Shown piece by piece: positions 15,562 through 24,359 of a stretch of DNA of 64,000 nucleotides. A program made the position numbers and the translations under genes. Numbering within the stretch: position 1 is the first letter of the stretch; each line of letters opens with the position of its first letter. Under the pieces are notes generated by a model, which was not told where the DNA came from, searched no databases, and saw only the letters and a list, made by a program, of their open reading frames with translations. Origin of the DNA: Solimicrobium sp040544425 (GTDB lineage Bacteria; Pseudomonadota; Gammaproteobacteria; Burkholderiales; Burkholderiaceae_D); contig JBEONO010000004.1 of NCBI GenBank assembly GCA_040544425.1, forward strand, positions 62,001 through 126,000, given 5' to 3'.

Positions 15562-18231
15562 TCAAACTTCAACGGTTTGATCAAACCAACCTTCATGCAA
15601 TGCATTCGTCGATTGCGCAATCAATGCACACACCGTTTCAAACCACGCTTCTTCATCCGGGAATTGACCCGTCTGTGCCACCGGATACAAGCGAAGCTTG
15701 ACGTATTGATGCAGTGCGTGCGCGCCGACATAACCGGCCACGCCGAGCATCGAATGCAAGGTTTCAAAGACGGCTTCCGGATTGTTATTTTCAATACCGG
15801 TTTTCAATTCCTCCTGGCGTCGCTTCAGATTGTTGATCATGCTTTGGACGGTGTCCTCGAACGCAGCCTTGAAAGTGGCTTTGGTTGCATGAAGACGTTC
15901 AAAGTCCAGCAAAGGCAACTCTTTGAAGAACGCTTTTTGTGCTGCATGGTGCGGACTGAATCGATTCCCAAACTCCGTTGCCTGGCCCGTTTGCGTCGAA
16001 GGGTTCATCATGACGTTGTGCGGGACGCACACCGATGCCTCACCCGTCTGCATGGCCAGCAGATCAATCAAAGTCTGTTTTAAGGTGGCTTCATCAACCG
16101 GTTTCGTGATGAAACCATTCATTCCCGCCTTGTGTGATTCCTCAATCGCCACGCTGCTCGAGTCGCCAGTGAGCGCAATAATGATAATGTCCTGATAGGC
16201 CGGATTGGCCCGTATCCGTTGCGTGACTTCGATGCCACCCATTAATGGCATACGCAGGTCCAGCAAGATGAACTTGATCGAAGCAATTTTTTCGAGCAAG
16301 GCCAGTGCTGCCGGGCCACTCTCGGCATGCAGGGTTTTCATACCCCATTTATTGGTATGCATTTCGATGTACTGCCGATTAAATAATTCATCGTCCGTCA
16401 CCAAAACAGTCAGCCCATTGAGCACGCCACCATTCTGTTCCAGATAAATGCGCTGTTCGGCACTTTTAATACCGCAGCACAGCGCATTGATCAAATCAAG
16501 TTTGCTGCAAGGCTTGCTGATAAATCCATCCATGCCGACTTGCTGCGCCCTGACCCTCACGGCAGCTGGCGATTCGCTGGAATGTGCAACGATGGCGACG
16601 TTGGTCGCCGAGGAAATAATGCCACCGCGTATCGCTTCCGTGACCGCAAAGCCATCCTTGCCCGGCATTTTGATATCCATCACCACGACGTCATATTCTC
16701 GCTGCTTCAAAAATTCAAGGGCAGACTGTTCACCGTCAGCGGCATCGATTTTACAGCCGAGCCCTTCCAACATCTGCTTGACGAGTGTGTGGAAAATCTC
16801 CTGATCATCAACGACCAGGATTCGTTTTTTCTGAAACAGGCGCGCGGCCCGACGGAGTAACGAGAACGTGTGGGCATCAATTTCATCTTGCGGCACAAAC
16901 GGAAAGTTAAGAATGAAGGATGTGTATTGCCCCTGGACTGATTCACAACGGATAGTTCCCCCGAAGGCTTGCATGGTGCGGTGGCAGTAGGCTAAGCCTA
17001 AGCCTGTGCCGTTGGATTTGCCGACTGTCGCAAAATTTTTAAAAAGTCCATTAAGGACGTGTTCGGGGATGCCAGGTCCGGTGTCGGTAACGATAATTTT
17101 TTGCTGGTCGATTGTTATGGTAATTGTGGCGTTTATGTGGGACTTAAAATAGTACAGGGCATTTTTTAACAAATTAAAGATGATGTAGATAAAAGCCGTT
17201 TCATCCACCTTGATCATAAAATCACTAACTACCTGTAAAGTGGTTTTGTTTTTTTCGTGCTGCGATTCGAAGCCAAACTCATTTATCGCTTTTTTAGTTA
17301 CTTCTGCCGCAGACAAATATATGAAATTTGTATGATCTAACTTTTGATTTGTCACTTCATGCAAGGTCATCTCGACTATCTGCAATCCTCGCTGATAAGC
17401 CGTCAGTCCATTTGCGAGATTGTTGTGAATCTCATTGAAAAATCTCGTCTCCGTATCTGCCAAATTGATATGAGAAAGCGAGTAATTGATGTTGTTCAAT
17501 ATTCGATTCATCTGGCTCAATGGATTGCGTATTTCATGGGCAATTGTGCCAGCCAGTTGTGTGAGTAATTTTTCACGCTCTTTGAAACTATTTGCCTCTA
17601 TCGTCCTCTGGGTCTGTATCTGGCGCGCATTTGCTGACGAGAATCCCAATGTCATACCTGAGGTTAAGCAGAAGCCGATAACTATTTCACTAGCGAGTAG
17701 CTGATCCGAAGTTATCCTCATCGGCCCTGGCCCTGCCAATTCAAAGAGAAGCCAGGCGCCAGCTGATCCGACAGTCAGGCCCATAGTTGCCAATCTCCAA
17801 TCGGTAACGTGAAACCAAATTAAAATCATCGCGCTTATGCTTGCGAGCCATACAGAATTTCCGTTATTGCACAAATACATCCATGTGAAAAAGCAGGGCA
17901 ATTGCAAGAAAAAAATGGCAAAAAAGTAGAAGCTTTCCAGTCGGCCAAAGGGGTCGCGGTTAAAAATGGGAAGCATCAGACCACCCCCTAATAAACTGAT
18001 TACCAGCCGAAGCGTAAAATTTTCATAGGGCTGAGGTACCACATCGCTCCAAATCCAGAAAAAAAATGGGTGGCCTGCAAAGGTGATAAAACCAAAGCAA
18101 AAAATTCGATTGGTCGAGGGGTGCGTAAGAGGTTCAATAGGCATTCCGAAAATTTTATCGCGGCAAATCGCGAGCAAACGTTTTGCGCCTAAAGAGTTTA
18201 ATTTCGCTTTCGCAAGTTTGAGAGTCAGCAT
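15562..18231 (-). CDS. CqsS-like hybrid sensor kinase with two receivers and HPt
   Basis: 889 residues from the chosen ATG. Several N-terminal membrane helices (about 40-200) carry the segment VPQPYENFTLRL, which closely resembles the sensor region of CqsS/LqsS/JqsS kinases for alpha-hydroxyketone autoinducers. Then come a dimerisation domain with the phospho-acceptor in AHEIRNPLSQM (about 234) and an ATPase domain (DTGPGIPEHV, GTGLGLA). Two receiver domains follow (Asp in VVMDIKMP, about 516, and in LLDLRMP, about 658), and an HPt domain with His in ETLHSMLG (about 825). Starts at TTG 18267 or ATG 18144 are alternatives; none has a strong ribosome-binding site. No autoinducer synthase gene is nearby. 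The 5' half is much more AT-rich than the 3' half. Confidence 0.88.
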   Translation of the reverse strand: MLTLKLAKAKLNSLGAKRLLAICRDKIFGMPIEPLTHPSTNRIFCFGFITFAGHPFFFWIWSDVVPQPYENFTLRLVISLLGGGLMLPIFNRDPFGRLESFYFFAIFFLQLPCFFTWMYLCNNGNSVWLASISAMILIWFHVTDWRLATMGLTVGSAGAWLLFELAGPGPMRITSDQLLASEIVIGFCLTSGMTLGFSSANARQIQTQRTIEANSFKEREKLLTQLAGTIAHEIRNPLSQMNRILNNINYSLSHINLADTETRFFNEIHNNLANGLTAYQRGLQIVEMTLHEVTNQKLDHTNFIYLSAAEVTKKAINEFGFESQHEKNKTTLQVVSDFMIKVDETAFIYIIFNLLKNALYYFKSHINATITITIDQQKIIVTDTGPGIPEHVLNGLFKNFATVGKSNGTGLGLAYCHRTMQAFGGTIRCESVQGQYTSFILNFPFVPQDEIDAHTFSLLRRAARLFQKKRILVVDDQEIFHTLVKQMLEGLGCKIDAADGEQSALEFLKQREYDVVVMDIKMPGKDGFAVTEAIRGGIISSATNVAIVAHSSESPAAVRVRAQQVGMDGFISKPCSKLDLINALCCGIKSAEQRIYLEQNGGVLNGLTVLVTDDELFNRQYIEMHTNKWGMKTLHAESGPAALALLEKIASIKFILLDLRMPLMGGIEVTQRIRANPAYQDIIIIALTGDSSSVAIEESHKAGMNGFITKPVDEATLKQTLIDLLAMQTGEASVCVPHNVMMNPSTQTGQATEFGNRFSPHHAAQKAFFKELPLLDFERLHATKATFKAAFEDTVQSMINNLKRRQEELKTGIENNNPEAVFETLHSMLGVAGYVGAHALHQYVKLRLYPVAQTGQFPDEEAWFETVCALIAQSTNALHEGWFDQTVEV

Positions 18232-18398
18232 TTTTAAGAGAAATGTGCGAGTACGACGCTCCCTCAATTAATTGAATGCAAATGAAAGAGGTTGGCAGCT
18301 TCGGGAAAATAAGTGTTCGCTATTATTTCAAAAAACAAACGTTAGGTTAATAATATTGTTCAACGAATTTGCGGCTTCTGATAGAAGCGACTGGGTAG

Positions 18399-18656
18399 GC
18401 ACCGGCATATCCGTTCAATGCGCAAACAATTTATATCTGGAACGATCCGAAAACAGGAGATCAAACTATGTCAAGCAGGCCAGCCAACTGGGAGGGTTTT
18501 TTTTCTGCGCTTAAAAAGGCAGACGTACCCGAAGATTTTTTGGATGAGACTGAGCGTCAGTCCATTTTACAAAACAGAGATCCGTTTCGAGATCTCGATT
18601 CACAGCAGCAGAAGTTGATCTGCATGGATTGGCGCATTTCAATTAATCGTAATTAA
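18399..18656 (+). pseudogene. VapB-type antitoxin relic
   Basis: In one frame the translation reads QTIYIWNDPKTGDQ, then PANWEGFFSALKKADVPEDF and NRDPF. This is the middle and tail of AbrB/VapB-type antitoxins (DPRTGD..., W-x-x-FF, VP-x-DF, RDPF). The N-terminal AbrB DNA-binding domain is missing: there is a stop at 18396-18398, and none of the upstream frames holds it. No VapC toxin gene follows. An ATG at 18468 with AGGAG upstream could still give a 62-residue peptide. The 3' end runs into the convergent gene at 18639. I recognise the family from pattern only. Confidence 0.5.
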
Positions 18657-19391
18657 CTCAAACAAAGCCGTAATCGCCAACGGCACATAATTAGAAACAA
18701 TCTGTCCCTTATCCGCATTCCCGGAAAAATTAAACAGCGCAACTTTGAATGCATTGTATTCATCATCAGCAAACACGCTGCCCTCGTTGATCGACAACGA
18801 TTGTGCCGGCCGGTCGCCGGTTTTCACTTTGAGACTGACATCGTTCTGATCCTTCGGATAGGAAAATTTCACTCCCGCACATTGTTTCAGTGAATAGCGG
18901 ATGACATCCTGATAGCGCAGATAATGCAAAGCCTGGTCGCAGGCGGTGCGCAGGTCGGCGATTTCGTAGATGCCGTCGCTGCGCGTGATTATTGAAATCC
19001 GATATTCAAATTTGACGACCGTGTCGGCCCGATTGACGCGCAGCTCGGCGTTATCGTCATACGCAGTTTTTTGCATCGGTAATACAGCGCGTCCGGCCGC
19101 ATCGATCGGTAAATTCAGATGGGTCTTCTTTCCCTCCAGTGCCAGACGCACGCCATCCAGACTCGACTTTTTATCGGTGATCGCCACGCGGATATGGTTT
19201 TGTAAAAACTGTTTCGGACCGCCGTACTTTTCAAAGCTGATCATCTTGCGATAGGCATCGCGGTAACTGATCCACGCACCGTCTTTATATTCGCTGGGTT
19301 CACCGGTCTGCGCGCCAGCCGACGCGCCGCATGCACAAAGCATTAACGCAATCAGGAAACGGATGAACAGTGAGCGAATTTCTTTAGTCAT
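18639..19391 (-). CDS. Hypothetical periplasmic protein
   Basis: 250 residues with an N-terminal signal sequence (about 10-27; LIALMLCACGASAGAQ). The cysteines LCAC could make it a lipoprotein, though the box is not canonical. The mature part is a mixed alpha/beta protein of about 220 residues with two further cysteines (RTACDQA and KQCAGV). It loosely resembles DUF2987-type proteins, but I cannot confirm that. It is followed 16 bp downstream of the MipA/OmpV gene on the same strand, so the two may be co-transcribed. Confidence 0.7.
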   Translation of the reverse strand: MTKEIRSLFIRFLIALMLCACGASAGAQTGEPSEYKDGAWISYRDAYRKMISFEKYGGPKQFLQNHIRVAITDKKSSLDGVRLALEGKKTHLNLPIDAAGRAVLPMQKTAYDDNAELRVNRADTVVKFEYRISIITRSDGIYEIADLRTACDQALHYLRYQDVIRYSLKQCAGVKFSYPKDQNDVSLKVKTGDRPAQSLSINEGSVFADDEYNAFKVALFNFSGNADKGQIVSNYVPLAITALFELITIN

Positions 19392-19407
19392 TACTGCGTA
19401 TCTTCAG

Positions 19408-20232
19408 TTAAAAGCGATAAGCCAGGCCAACGAACAAGGAAGCATTGTTTTCATTCTGGACCTGTTTGGTGCCGCTGACATTGCTGGTCAGGTGTGAGGC
19501 GTAGATGGTGGAATTGAGCATCCAGGCGCTGTTTAAATTCCAACGCCAGTTGACACTGCCATGCACATCTTCAACACCCGCGGACGCCTCGTAGGCCGGG
19601 TAACCGTAATTGTGCGATTGACCCGGTGAGATACCAAACTGGGTATTGGCAAAATCATGGTTGCCCAGCACCGTGCCCGCGCTGATTGACACCGTCTGAT
19701 GATCAGCGAGCGAAAAATTTTTGATGATATTGAGATTGGCGTACACGCTGCCTTTAAACTGCCCGCCAAAATACAGAAATTCACTGTTCAGCTGAATATC
19801 TTCTGCGGGCCGGTATTTAAAAAATCCGCCCAGAAAAGGCATCCAGTCGCTGTTGTTGTTGCCGGTGCTGCCTTTGATAAAGGAACTGCGGCTCAAGCCC
19901 ACGCCGGTCAGCAAGCCATAGTCCATGTTCTGCGCGGTGCTGAAGTGCTTGCCCAGCTGGTAGGTGTCATAGGGACGGAAGTTGTTGATGCTGGTTGAAA
20001 AGCCATTGCTCCAGACTTGATCGATGTCGAGGATAAATTCAGTCTTCATCTCGGTTGAACCCTGGTATTTCGGCACTTCGGCAATATACGCGCCGATGTA
20101 GCGGTCTTCGCTGTGTTCGGGCAGCGAGTCGACGCTCTGGAGCTGGTCGGAGATCAGCGTATCCGACAGATTCGTTTGCGCATTGGCCCCTGACATCAAG
20201 ATCAACATAAGAAGAAACAGAAGTATTTTCAT
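19408..20232 (-). CDS. MipA/OmpV-family outer membrane protein
   Basis: 274 residues: a signal peptide (about 1-19, ending ANA), then a protein of alternating polar/hydrophobic strands ending in Phe (VGLAYRF). This is the C-terminal signature of a BAM-dependent outer-membrane barrel. The EVPKYQGSTEMKTEF segment and barrel pattern fit the MipA/OmpV family of small porin-like or scaffolding proteins. I took the ATG at 20230-20232 because the signal peptide begins there. It is divergent from an RstAB-like two-component system, an arrangement in which the regulator often controls the barrel gene. Function otherwise unknown. Confidence 0.72.
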   Translation of the reverse strand: MKILLFLLMLILMSGANAQTNLSDTLISDQLQSVDSLPEHSEDRYIGAYIAEVPKYQGSTEMKTEFILDIDQVWSNGFSTSINNFRPYDTYQLGKHFSTAQNMDYGLLTGVGLSRSSFIKGSTGNNNSDWMPFLGGFFKYRPAEDIQLNSEFLYFGGQFKGSVYANLNIIKNFSLADHQTVSISAGTVLGNHDFANTQFGISPGQSHNYGYPAYEASAGVEDVHGSVNWRWNLNSAWMLNSTIYASHLTSNVSGTKQVQNENNASLFVGLAYRF

Positions 20233-20371
20233 ATTCTTGTGTGGGTTGGAAAAACAAATTGCACGCATTCTACCAGTGCGCGCACGGGTGGGCGTTACAT
20301 CATTGATTGCCTTGAAAGTCTGAGCAGCTTAATGCGCCCGATGCGTCCCTGCACCCCTGGACTGTCACCCG

Positions 20372-20408
20372 ATTGTCTGCAATTTGTAGCCATTGTCTTT
20401 CAATTGTA
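20372..20408. promoter_or_regulatory. Direct-repeat operator candidate
   Basis: Two copies of a 17-bp motif, ATTGTCTGCAATTTGTA and ATTGTCTTTCAATTGTA, 20 bp apart (about two helical turns), in the divergent promoter region between the MipA/OmpV gene and the response regulator gene. OmpR-family regulators bind such tandem direct repeats, so this is a likely autoregulatory site. Confidence 0.4.
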
Positions 20409-20480
20409 ATCGTCGGATTTTTGATCACGCAGCCCCGAAGCTTTCTTATACAATGCTGCCCAAGTCTAAGGAGGTGAACC

Positions 20481-21164
20481 ATGTTTCATGTGATGTTGGT
20501 CGAAGACGATCCCAAGTTGGCACAACTGGTGTCGGATTATCTGGTGCGCTACGAGTTCACCGTCGAGATCGTCGAGCGTGGCGATCAGGCACTGGCCCGG
20601 TTTGGCGCTTCGCTGCCGGACATCGTCATTCTGGATCTGATGCTGCCAGGCTTGGACGGCATGCTGGTGTGCAGCCAGCTGCGTGCGATCAGCAAAGTCC
20701 CGATTTTGATTCTGACCGCGCGCGAAGACGCTTTCGACGAAGTGTCGGGTCTGGAGCAGGGCGCGGATGATTATGTGAATAAGCCAGTGCAGCCGCGCGT
20801 CTTGCTGGCACGGTTGCGCGCGCTGCTGCGCCGCATGCAGGAACCGGCCGACGGCATTGAAGTGCTGGATTTCGGTGCCCTGCACATTTCCAAAAGTGAC
20901 CGGGCCATTCTTTGGCGCGATCAGGCAGTAGTGCTCAACAGCGCCGAGTACAAATTATTTTTGCTACTGGCCGATTCGGCGGGGCAGGTATTGTCGCGCA
21001 ATGACATTCTGGTCAAAATGCGCGGCATAGAATTTGACGGATTAAATCGCAGCATCGACAACCTGATCTCGCGTCTGCGCCGCAAGTTCGATGACGTCAA
21101 TTCCGAAAAAATCAAGACCGTGCGCAGCGAAGGCTATCTGTTCAGTCCCTCGGCCTGGAACTGA
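20481..21164 (+). CDS. OmpR-family response regulator (RstA-like)
   Basis: 227 residues. The N-terminal receiver has the acidic pair EDD (about 8-10), the phospho-acceptor Asp in VILDLMLPG (about 53) and Lys in VNKPV (about 102). The C-terminal winged-helix DNA-binding domain is of OmpR type (about 130-225: NSAEYKLFLLLADSAGQVLSRNDIL). It pairs with the histidine kinase 2 bp downstream. The ribosome-binding site is near perfect (AAGGAGGTGA, 5 bp before the ATG), which predicts strong translation. The pair resembles RstAB. Likely targets are its own promoter and the divergent outer-membrane protein gene. Confidence 0.88.
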   Translation: MFHVMLVEDDPKLAQLVSDYLVRYEFTVEIVERGDQALARFGASLPDIVILDLMLPGLDGMLVCSQLRAISKVPILILTAREDAFDEVSGLEQGADDYVNKPVQPRVLLARLRALLRRMQEPADGIEVLDFGALHISKSDRAILWRDQAVVLNSAEYKLFLLLADSAGQVLSRNDILVKMRGIEFDGLNRSIDNLISRLRRKFDDVNSEKIKTVRSEGYLFSPSAWN

Positions 21165-21166
21165 CC

Positions 21167-22489
21167 ATGAATCGGCTGCTACCGCGTTTTGTGGTGCTGG
21201 TGATGTTATCGGTGACGGTGGCAACCGTGGTGATCTATTTTGCGATCAGCGCTCTGTTTGGCGATCCGATGGAAGAAATCGCGCGCAAGCAGTCCGCCGC
21301 ACAGATCTTCCTGCTGGAACAGTTTGTCGACAGGGCCGGCACTGATGAATGGCTGGTCCGGCTGAACAAGGTGCGCGATGTCTCGACGATCAAATTTGAA
21401 TTGATCCCGCTCAGTGTGGCACAGGCAAATCTGTCAGCAGATAAACGCCGGCAGCTGCTGCGCGGTCTGGTCGTGCTGGACGTGCCGAACAAGGCGTTCT
21501 ACCGCCGGGTTGATTTGAACGGTGAACGCTATATCGGTAGCGACGATGATGTGATCCACGTGCAGGGTTTGCCGGTGAACGTCGGATTGATCCTGCAGGA
21601 GGAAGTGCTGCGGTATGTGATCGTTGCGCTGTTTCTGCTGATCCCGATGGTGTTCTGGTCGCGCGCGCACTGGCGCGCCCTGCAGCAACTGTCTACAGCC
21701 GCCGATGAATTCGGTCACGGGACATTCAGCAACAAAATCGAGATGCCTCGCAATGCCACCATGTATCCGCTGGCGCAGACCATGAACACCATGGCGCAAC
21801 GCATCGAAACCTTGCTTGGGGCGCACAAGACCTTGCTGCATTCGGTTTCGCATGAATTGCGCACCCCGATTGCGCGCCTGGAATTTGGCCTTGAATTGTT
21901 GCATGAAGAATCACCCGATACGGTACCGAATGCGCGCCTCCTGGCCATGCAGGCTGATCTGGCCGAATTGAATGCACTCGTCAATGAACTGCTCAATCTG
22001 ACCAGGCTGGATCACCAGCCAGATGTCAAGGTCAGTGAATTTTCCGTATCTGAAATGCTGAGCGATGTGGCGAACAACGTGCAACATGAGCTGGATGGCA
22101 AACAGCTGCTCACCGATTTTTCTGTTGACGTCGGTCGCATCGAGGCCGATCAGCGCCTGTTGAATCGCGCGTTAAGTAATCTGCTGTCGAATGCCACCAA
22201 ATACGGAAACAGCAAAATTTTATTGTCGGCCCAAAAACTGGCCGACGGCGCGGTCCTGTTTGCGGTAGAAGATGACGGACCGGGTATTGCACCGGAATAT
22301 CGCGAGCGCGTGTTTGAGCCTTTTTATCGGCTTGATCAGAGCCGGGATCGCAACACCGGGGGCTTCGGGCTTGGACTGGCGATTGCCCAGAAAGCCGTGC
22401 AGCTGCACGGGGGAACAATTCACATCGACGACGCTGATCTGGGTGGGGCAAAATTTTATTTCACTATCCCCCGAAAACGCACTTTGTAA
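21167..22489 (+). CDS. Sensor histidine kinase (RstB-like)
   Basis: 440 residues: a membrane helix at about 8-30, a periplasmic sensor loop of about 110 residues, a second helix at about 147-165, HAMP, then a dimerisation domain with the phospho-His in SVSHELRTPIARLE (about 228) and an ATPase domain with N-box (LLSNATKYG), DDGPGI and GFGLGLA. It phosphorylates the response regulator encoded just upstream. The signal is unknown. RstB-type kinases respond to envelope or Mg/pH cues in enterobacteria, which need not hold here. Confidence 0.88.
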   Translation: MNRLLPRFVVLVMLSVTVATVVIYFAISALFGDPMEEIARKQSAAQIFLLEQFVDRAGTDEWLVRLNKVRDVSTIKFELIPLSVAQANLSADKRRQLLRGLVVLDVPNKAFYRRVDLNGERYIGSDDDVIHVQGLPVNVGLILQEEVLRYVIVALFLLIPMVFWSRAHWRALQQLSTAADEFGHGTFSNKIEMPRNATMYPLAQTMNTMAQRIETLLGAHKTLLHSVSHELRTPIARLEFGLELLHEESPDTVPNARLLAMQADLAELNALVNELLNLTRLDHQPDVKVSEFSVSEMLSDVANNVQHELDGKQLLTDFSVDVGRIEADQRLLNRALSNLLSNATKYGNSKILLSAQKLADGAVLFAVEDDGPGIAPEYRERVFEPFYRLDQSRDRNTGGFGLGLAIAQKAVQLHGGTIHIDDADLGGAKFYFTIPRKRTL

Positions 22490-22497
22490 AATGCGCA

Positions 22498-22519
22498 GGC
22501 TGGGATTGTATCTCCAGCC
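22498..22519. repeat. REP-like hairpin, relative of 15528-15550
   Basis: GGCTGGGATTGTATCTCCAGCC, an imperfect stem with flanks GCA and CACGG shared with the element at 15528-15550. It lies between two convergent genes (kinase and fasciclin) and may help end both transcripts. Confidence 0.5.
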
Positions 22520-22537
22520 CACGGATCGCAGATTAAA

Positions 22538-23086
22538 TTATTTAGGCATCATCACGCTGTCAATCACATTGATCACGCCGTTCGACTGATAAACATCGTA
22601 GGTGCTGATATTGGCAACATGCCCGGCGTCGTCAGAGACGATGATGTTGTGCTCGCCATTCATCGCGAACTTCAGTTTGGCGCCGTTGACCGTGGTCAGT
22701 TCCGCATGACCATTGCCCTGGGTGATCGCGTTGGCTAACGCGTTGAAGTCATATTTGCCGGAGACGACATGGTAAGTCAGGATTTTTGTCAGGGCAGCCT
22801 TGTTTTCCGGTTTGACCAGGGTTTCAACGGTGCCGGACGGGAGTTTGGCGAATGCTGCGTTGGTGGGAGCGAACACCGTGAACGGACCTTTGCTCTTTAA
22901 TGTCTCGACCAGACCGGCAGCTTTGACCGCAGCAACCAGGGTGGTATGGTCGGCTGAATTGACCGCATTGTCGACGATATCTTTGGCCGGCAACATGGAC
23001 TGACCACCGACCAGAACATTGGCGTAAGACAGTGAAACTGCCAGAGAAAGGGTGCTGATAATTAAAGCGGTACGTAAGATGCGCAT
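22538..23086 (-). CDS. Fasciclin (FAS1) domain protein, secreted
   Basis: 182 residues: a signal peptide (about 1-22), then one FAS1 domain from about residue 35 to the end. The hallmark blocks are present: FTVFAPTNAAFAKLP (about 69-83), the YH motif in LTYHVVSG (about 105) and the C-terminal NGVINVIDSVMMP. FAS1 domains mediate adhesion or protein contacts at the cell surface or in the periplasm. It is a single gene, convergent with the kinase gene and read away from the GGDEF gene's end. Confidence 0.9.
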   Translation of the reverse strand: MRILRTALIISTLSLAVSLSYANVLVGGQSMLPAKDIVDNAVNSADHTTLVAAVKAAGLVETLKSKGPFTVFAPTNAAFAKLPSGTVETLVKPENKAALTKILTYHVVSGKYDFNALANAITQGNGHAELTTVNGAKLKFAMNGEHNIIVSDDAGHVANISTYDVYQSNGVINVIDSVMMPK

Positions 23087-23162
23087 GACAATCCTTGAAT
23101 GAGTGAATAGGGAAACTGCACAAACTTATACGCAGCCCGATTCAATTCGGATTCAAGAATTT

Positions 23163-24359
23163 TTATATTGTCACTGCGCAAACACTCACTTGTTCATCAT
23201 GCACAATTTGATTGCGGCCGCGATTTTTTGCCTGATACAGCAAGAGGTCGACGCGCTTCAAGGTTTGCTCGATATGTTCGCCACTGCGGTATTTGGTCAA
23301 TCCTGCCGAAAACGTCACATACAAGGGTGGCGCCGTGACCATCGGCATAGTGCCAACCAGTCTGTGCAGCCGTTCCAGTCCAGCCAGCACCTGATCCTTG
23401 CCGGTTTCAGGCAGCAGCAGCAAAAATTCTTCACCACCCCAGCGGCCGATGGTGTCGGTCTTGCGCAACAGCTCACAGGTGCATTGCGACAGGCGCTTTA
23501 ACACTTCATCGCCAACATGATGGCCGAAGCTGTCGTTGACGCGTTTAAAGTGATCCAGATCGATCATGGCCAGATAAAAGTCCCCACCGGTGCGCATGTG
23601 TCGCTCAACATGCTGGTCCAGCAAACTTTTCAAGTAGCGTCGATTGCATAAGCCCGTCAACTCGTCACGTGTAGAAATTTCCTGAACGTGCAGATAGGCC
23701 GCTTCCAGTTGTCTTGCCTGCAGTTTCATCAGCCGGCGCATGCGGTTGCAGCGGATCGAGAGCTGGGCAATCACGGCCAGCACCGTCGTGGTCATGGCGA
23801 ACGACACCCATTCGATGCTGGCCGAATAATGCATCGGGTCGGTGTTCGCCTTGTAGTACATCATCAGCCCGATCAGCGCGACCGTATAGCAGAACGAAAT
23901 ATAGGTTGAGCGTTTGGTCATATTGAAAATGCCGAACACCATAATCAGTGGCAGCATCAGCAAAACACTGGTGTGGGCGACACCTGAATAAGCGTAGACA
24001 AAGGCCATAAAAGTTTGCGCGATACAGGTTTGTGGCAGTGCCAGGCTTTTGTCGGAGCAGCGTTGATTCAGACCGGCACGAATGATCGCGTACAAGCCGC
24101 AGGTATAGAAGGCCCAGTACCAGGCCAGTGTCGCCAGCTGCTCTTCCTCAAAAATATCGCGCCCCATGCCATAGAACAGAATGTATAACAGCACCAAAAA
24201 AATCAGCGCAGTGAGGAACAGGAAGTTGATTGTTGCGCGCTGTTTCGGATCGTGACCCAGCACGAACCCGGTGAGCCAGGCGTAGCGCGACGTCTCCGGG
24301 TTTGAAGGCCTGGTGTTCGGTAGCGCTGATGCAGTGTTCGATACTGTCACGATATCCAT
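23163..24359 (-). CDS. Diguanylate cyclase with membrane sensor region
   Basis: 398 residues. The N-terminal half holds about six membrane helices (about 45-200); a coiled segment (MKLQARQLEAAYLHV) links to a C-terminal GGDEF domain. The active-site loop reads GGEEF (about 304-308), a functional variant. DELTGLCNRRYL starts the domain at about 230. It makes cyclic di-GMP from two GTP. I see no RxxD inhibitory site at the usual distance. I chose the ATG at 24357-24359; upstream codons of the open frame are Cys/His-rich shadow sequence. Confidence 0.9.
   Translation of the reverse strand: MDIVTVSNTASALPNTRPSNPETSRYAWLTGFVLGHDPKQRATINFLFLTALIFLVLLYILFYGMGRDIFEEEQLATLAWYWAFYTCGLYAIIRAGLNQRCSDKSLALPQTCIAQTFMAFVYAYSGVAHTSVLLMLPLIMVFGIFNMTKRSTYISFCYTVALIGLMMYYKANTDPMHYSASIEWVSFAMTTTVLAVIAQLSIRCNRMRRLMKLQARQLEAAYLHVQEISTRDELTGLCNRRYLKSLLDQHVERHMRTGGDFYLAMIDLDHFKRVNDSFGHHVGDEVLKRLSQCTCELLRKTDTIGRWGGEEFLLLLPETGKDQVLAGLERLHRLVGTMPMVTAPPLYVTFSAGLTKYRSGEHIEQTLKRVDLLLYQAKNRGRNQIVHDEQVSVCAVTI

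Noticed and set aside
20421..20454. Sigma-70 promoter TTGATC...TATACAAT before the RstA-like regulator
   Set aside because: The spacer would be 20-22 bp, too long for a standard promoter; only the repeats at 20372-20408 are listed.
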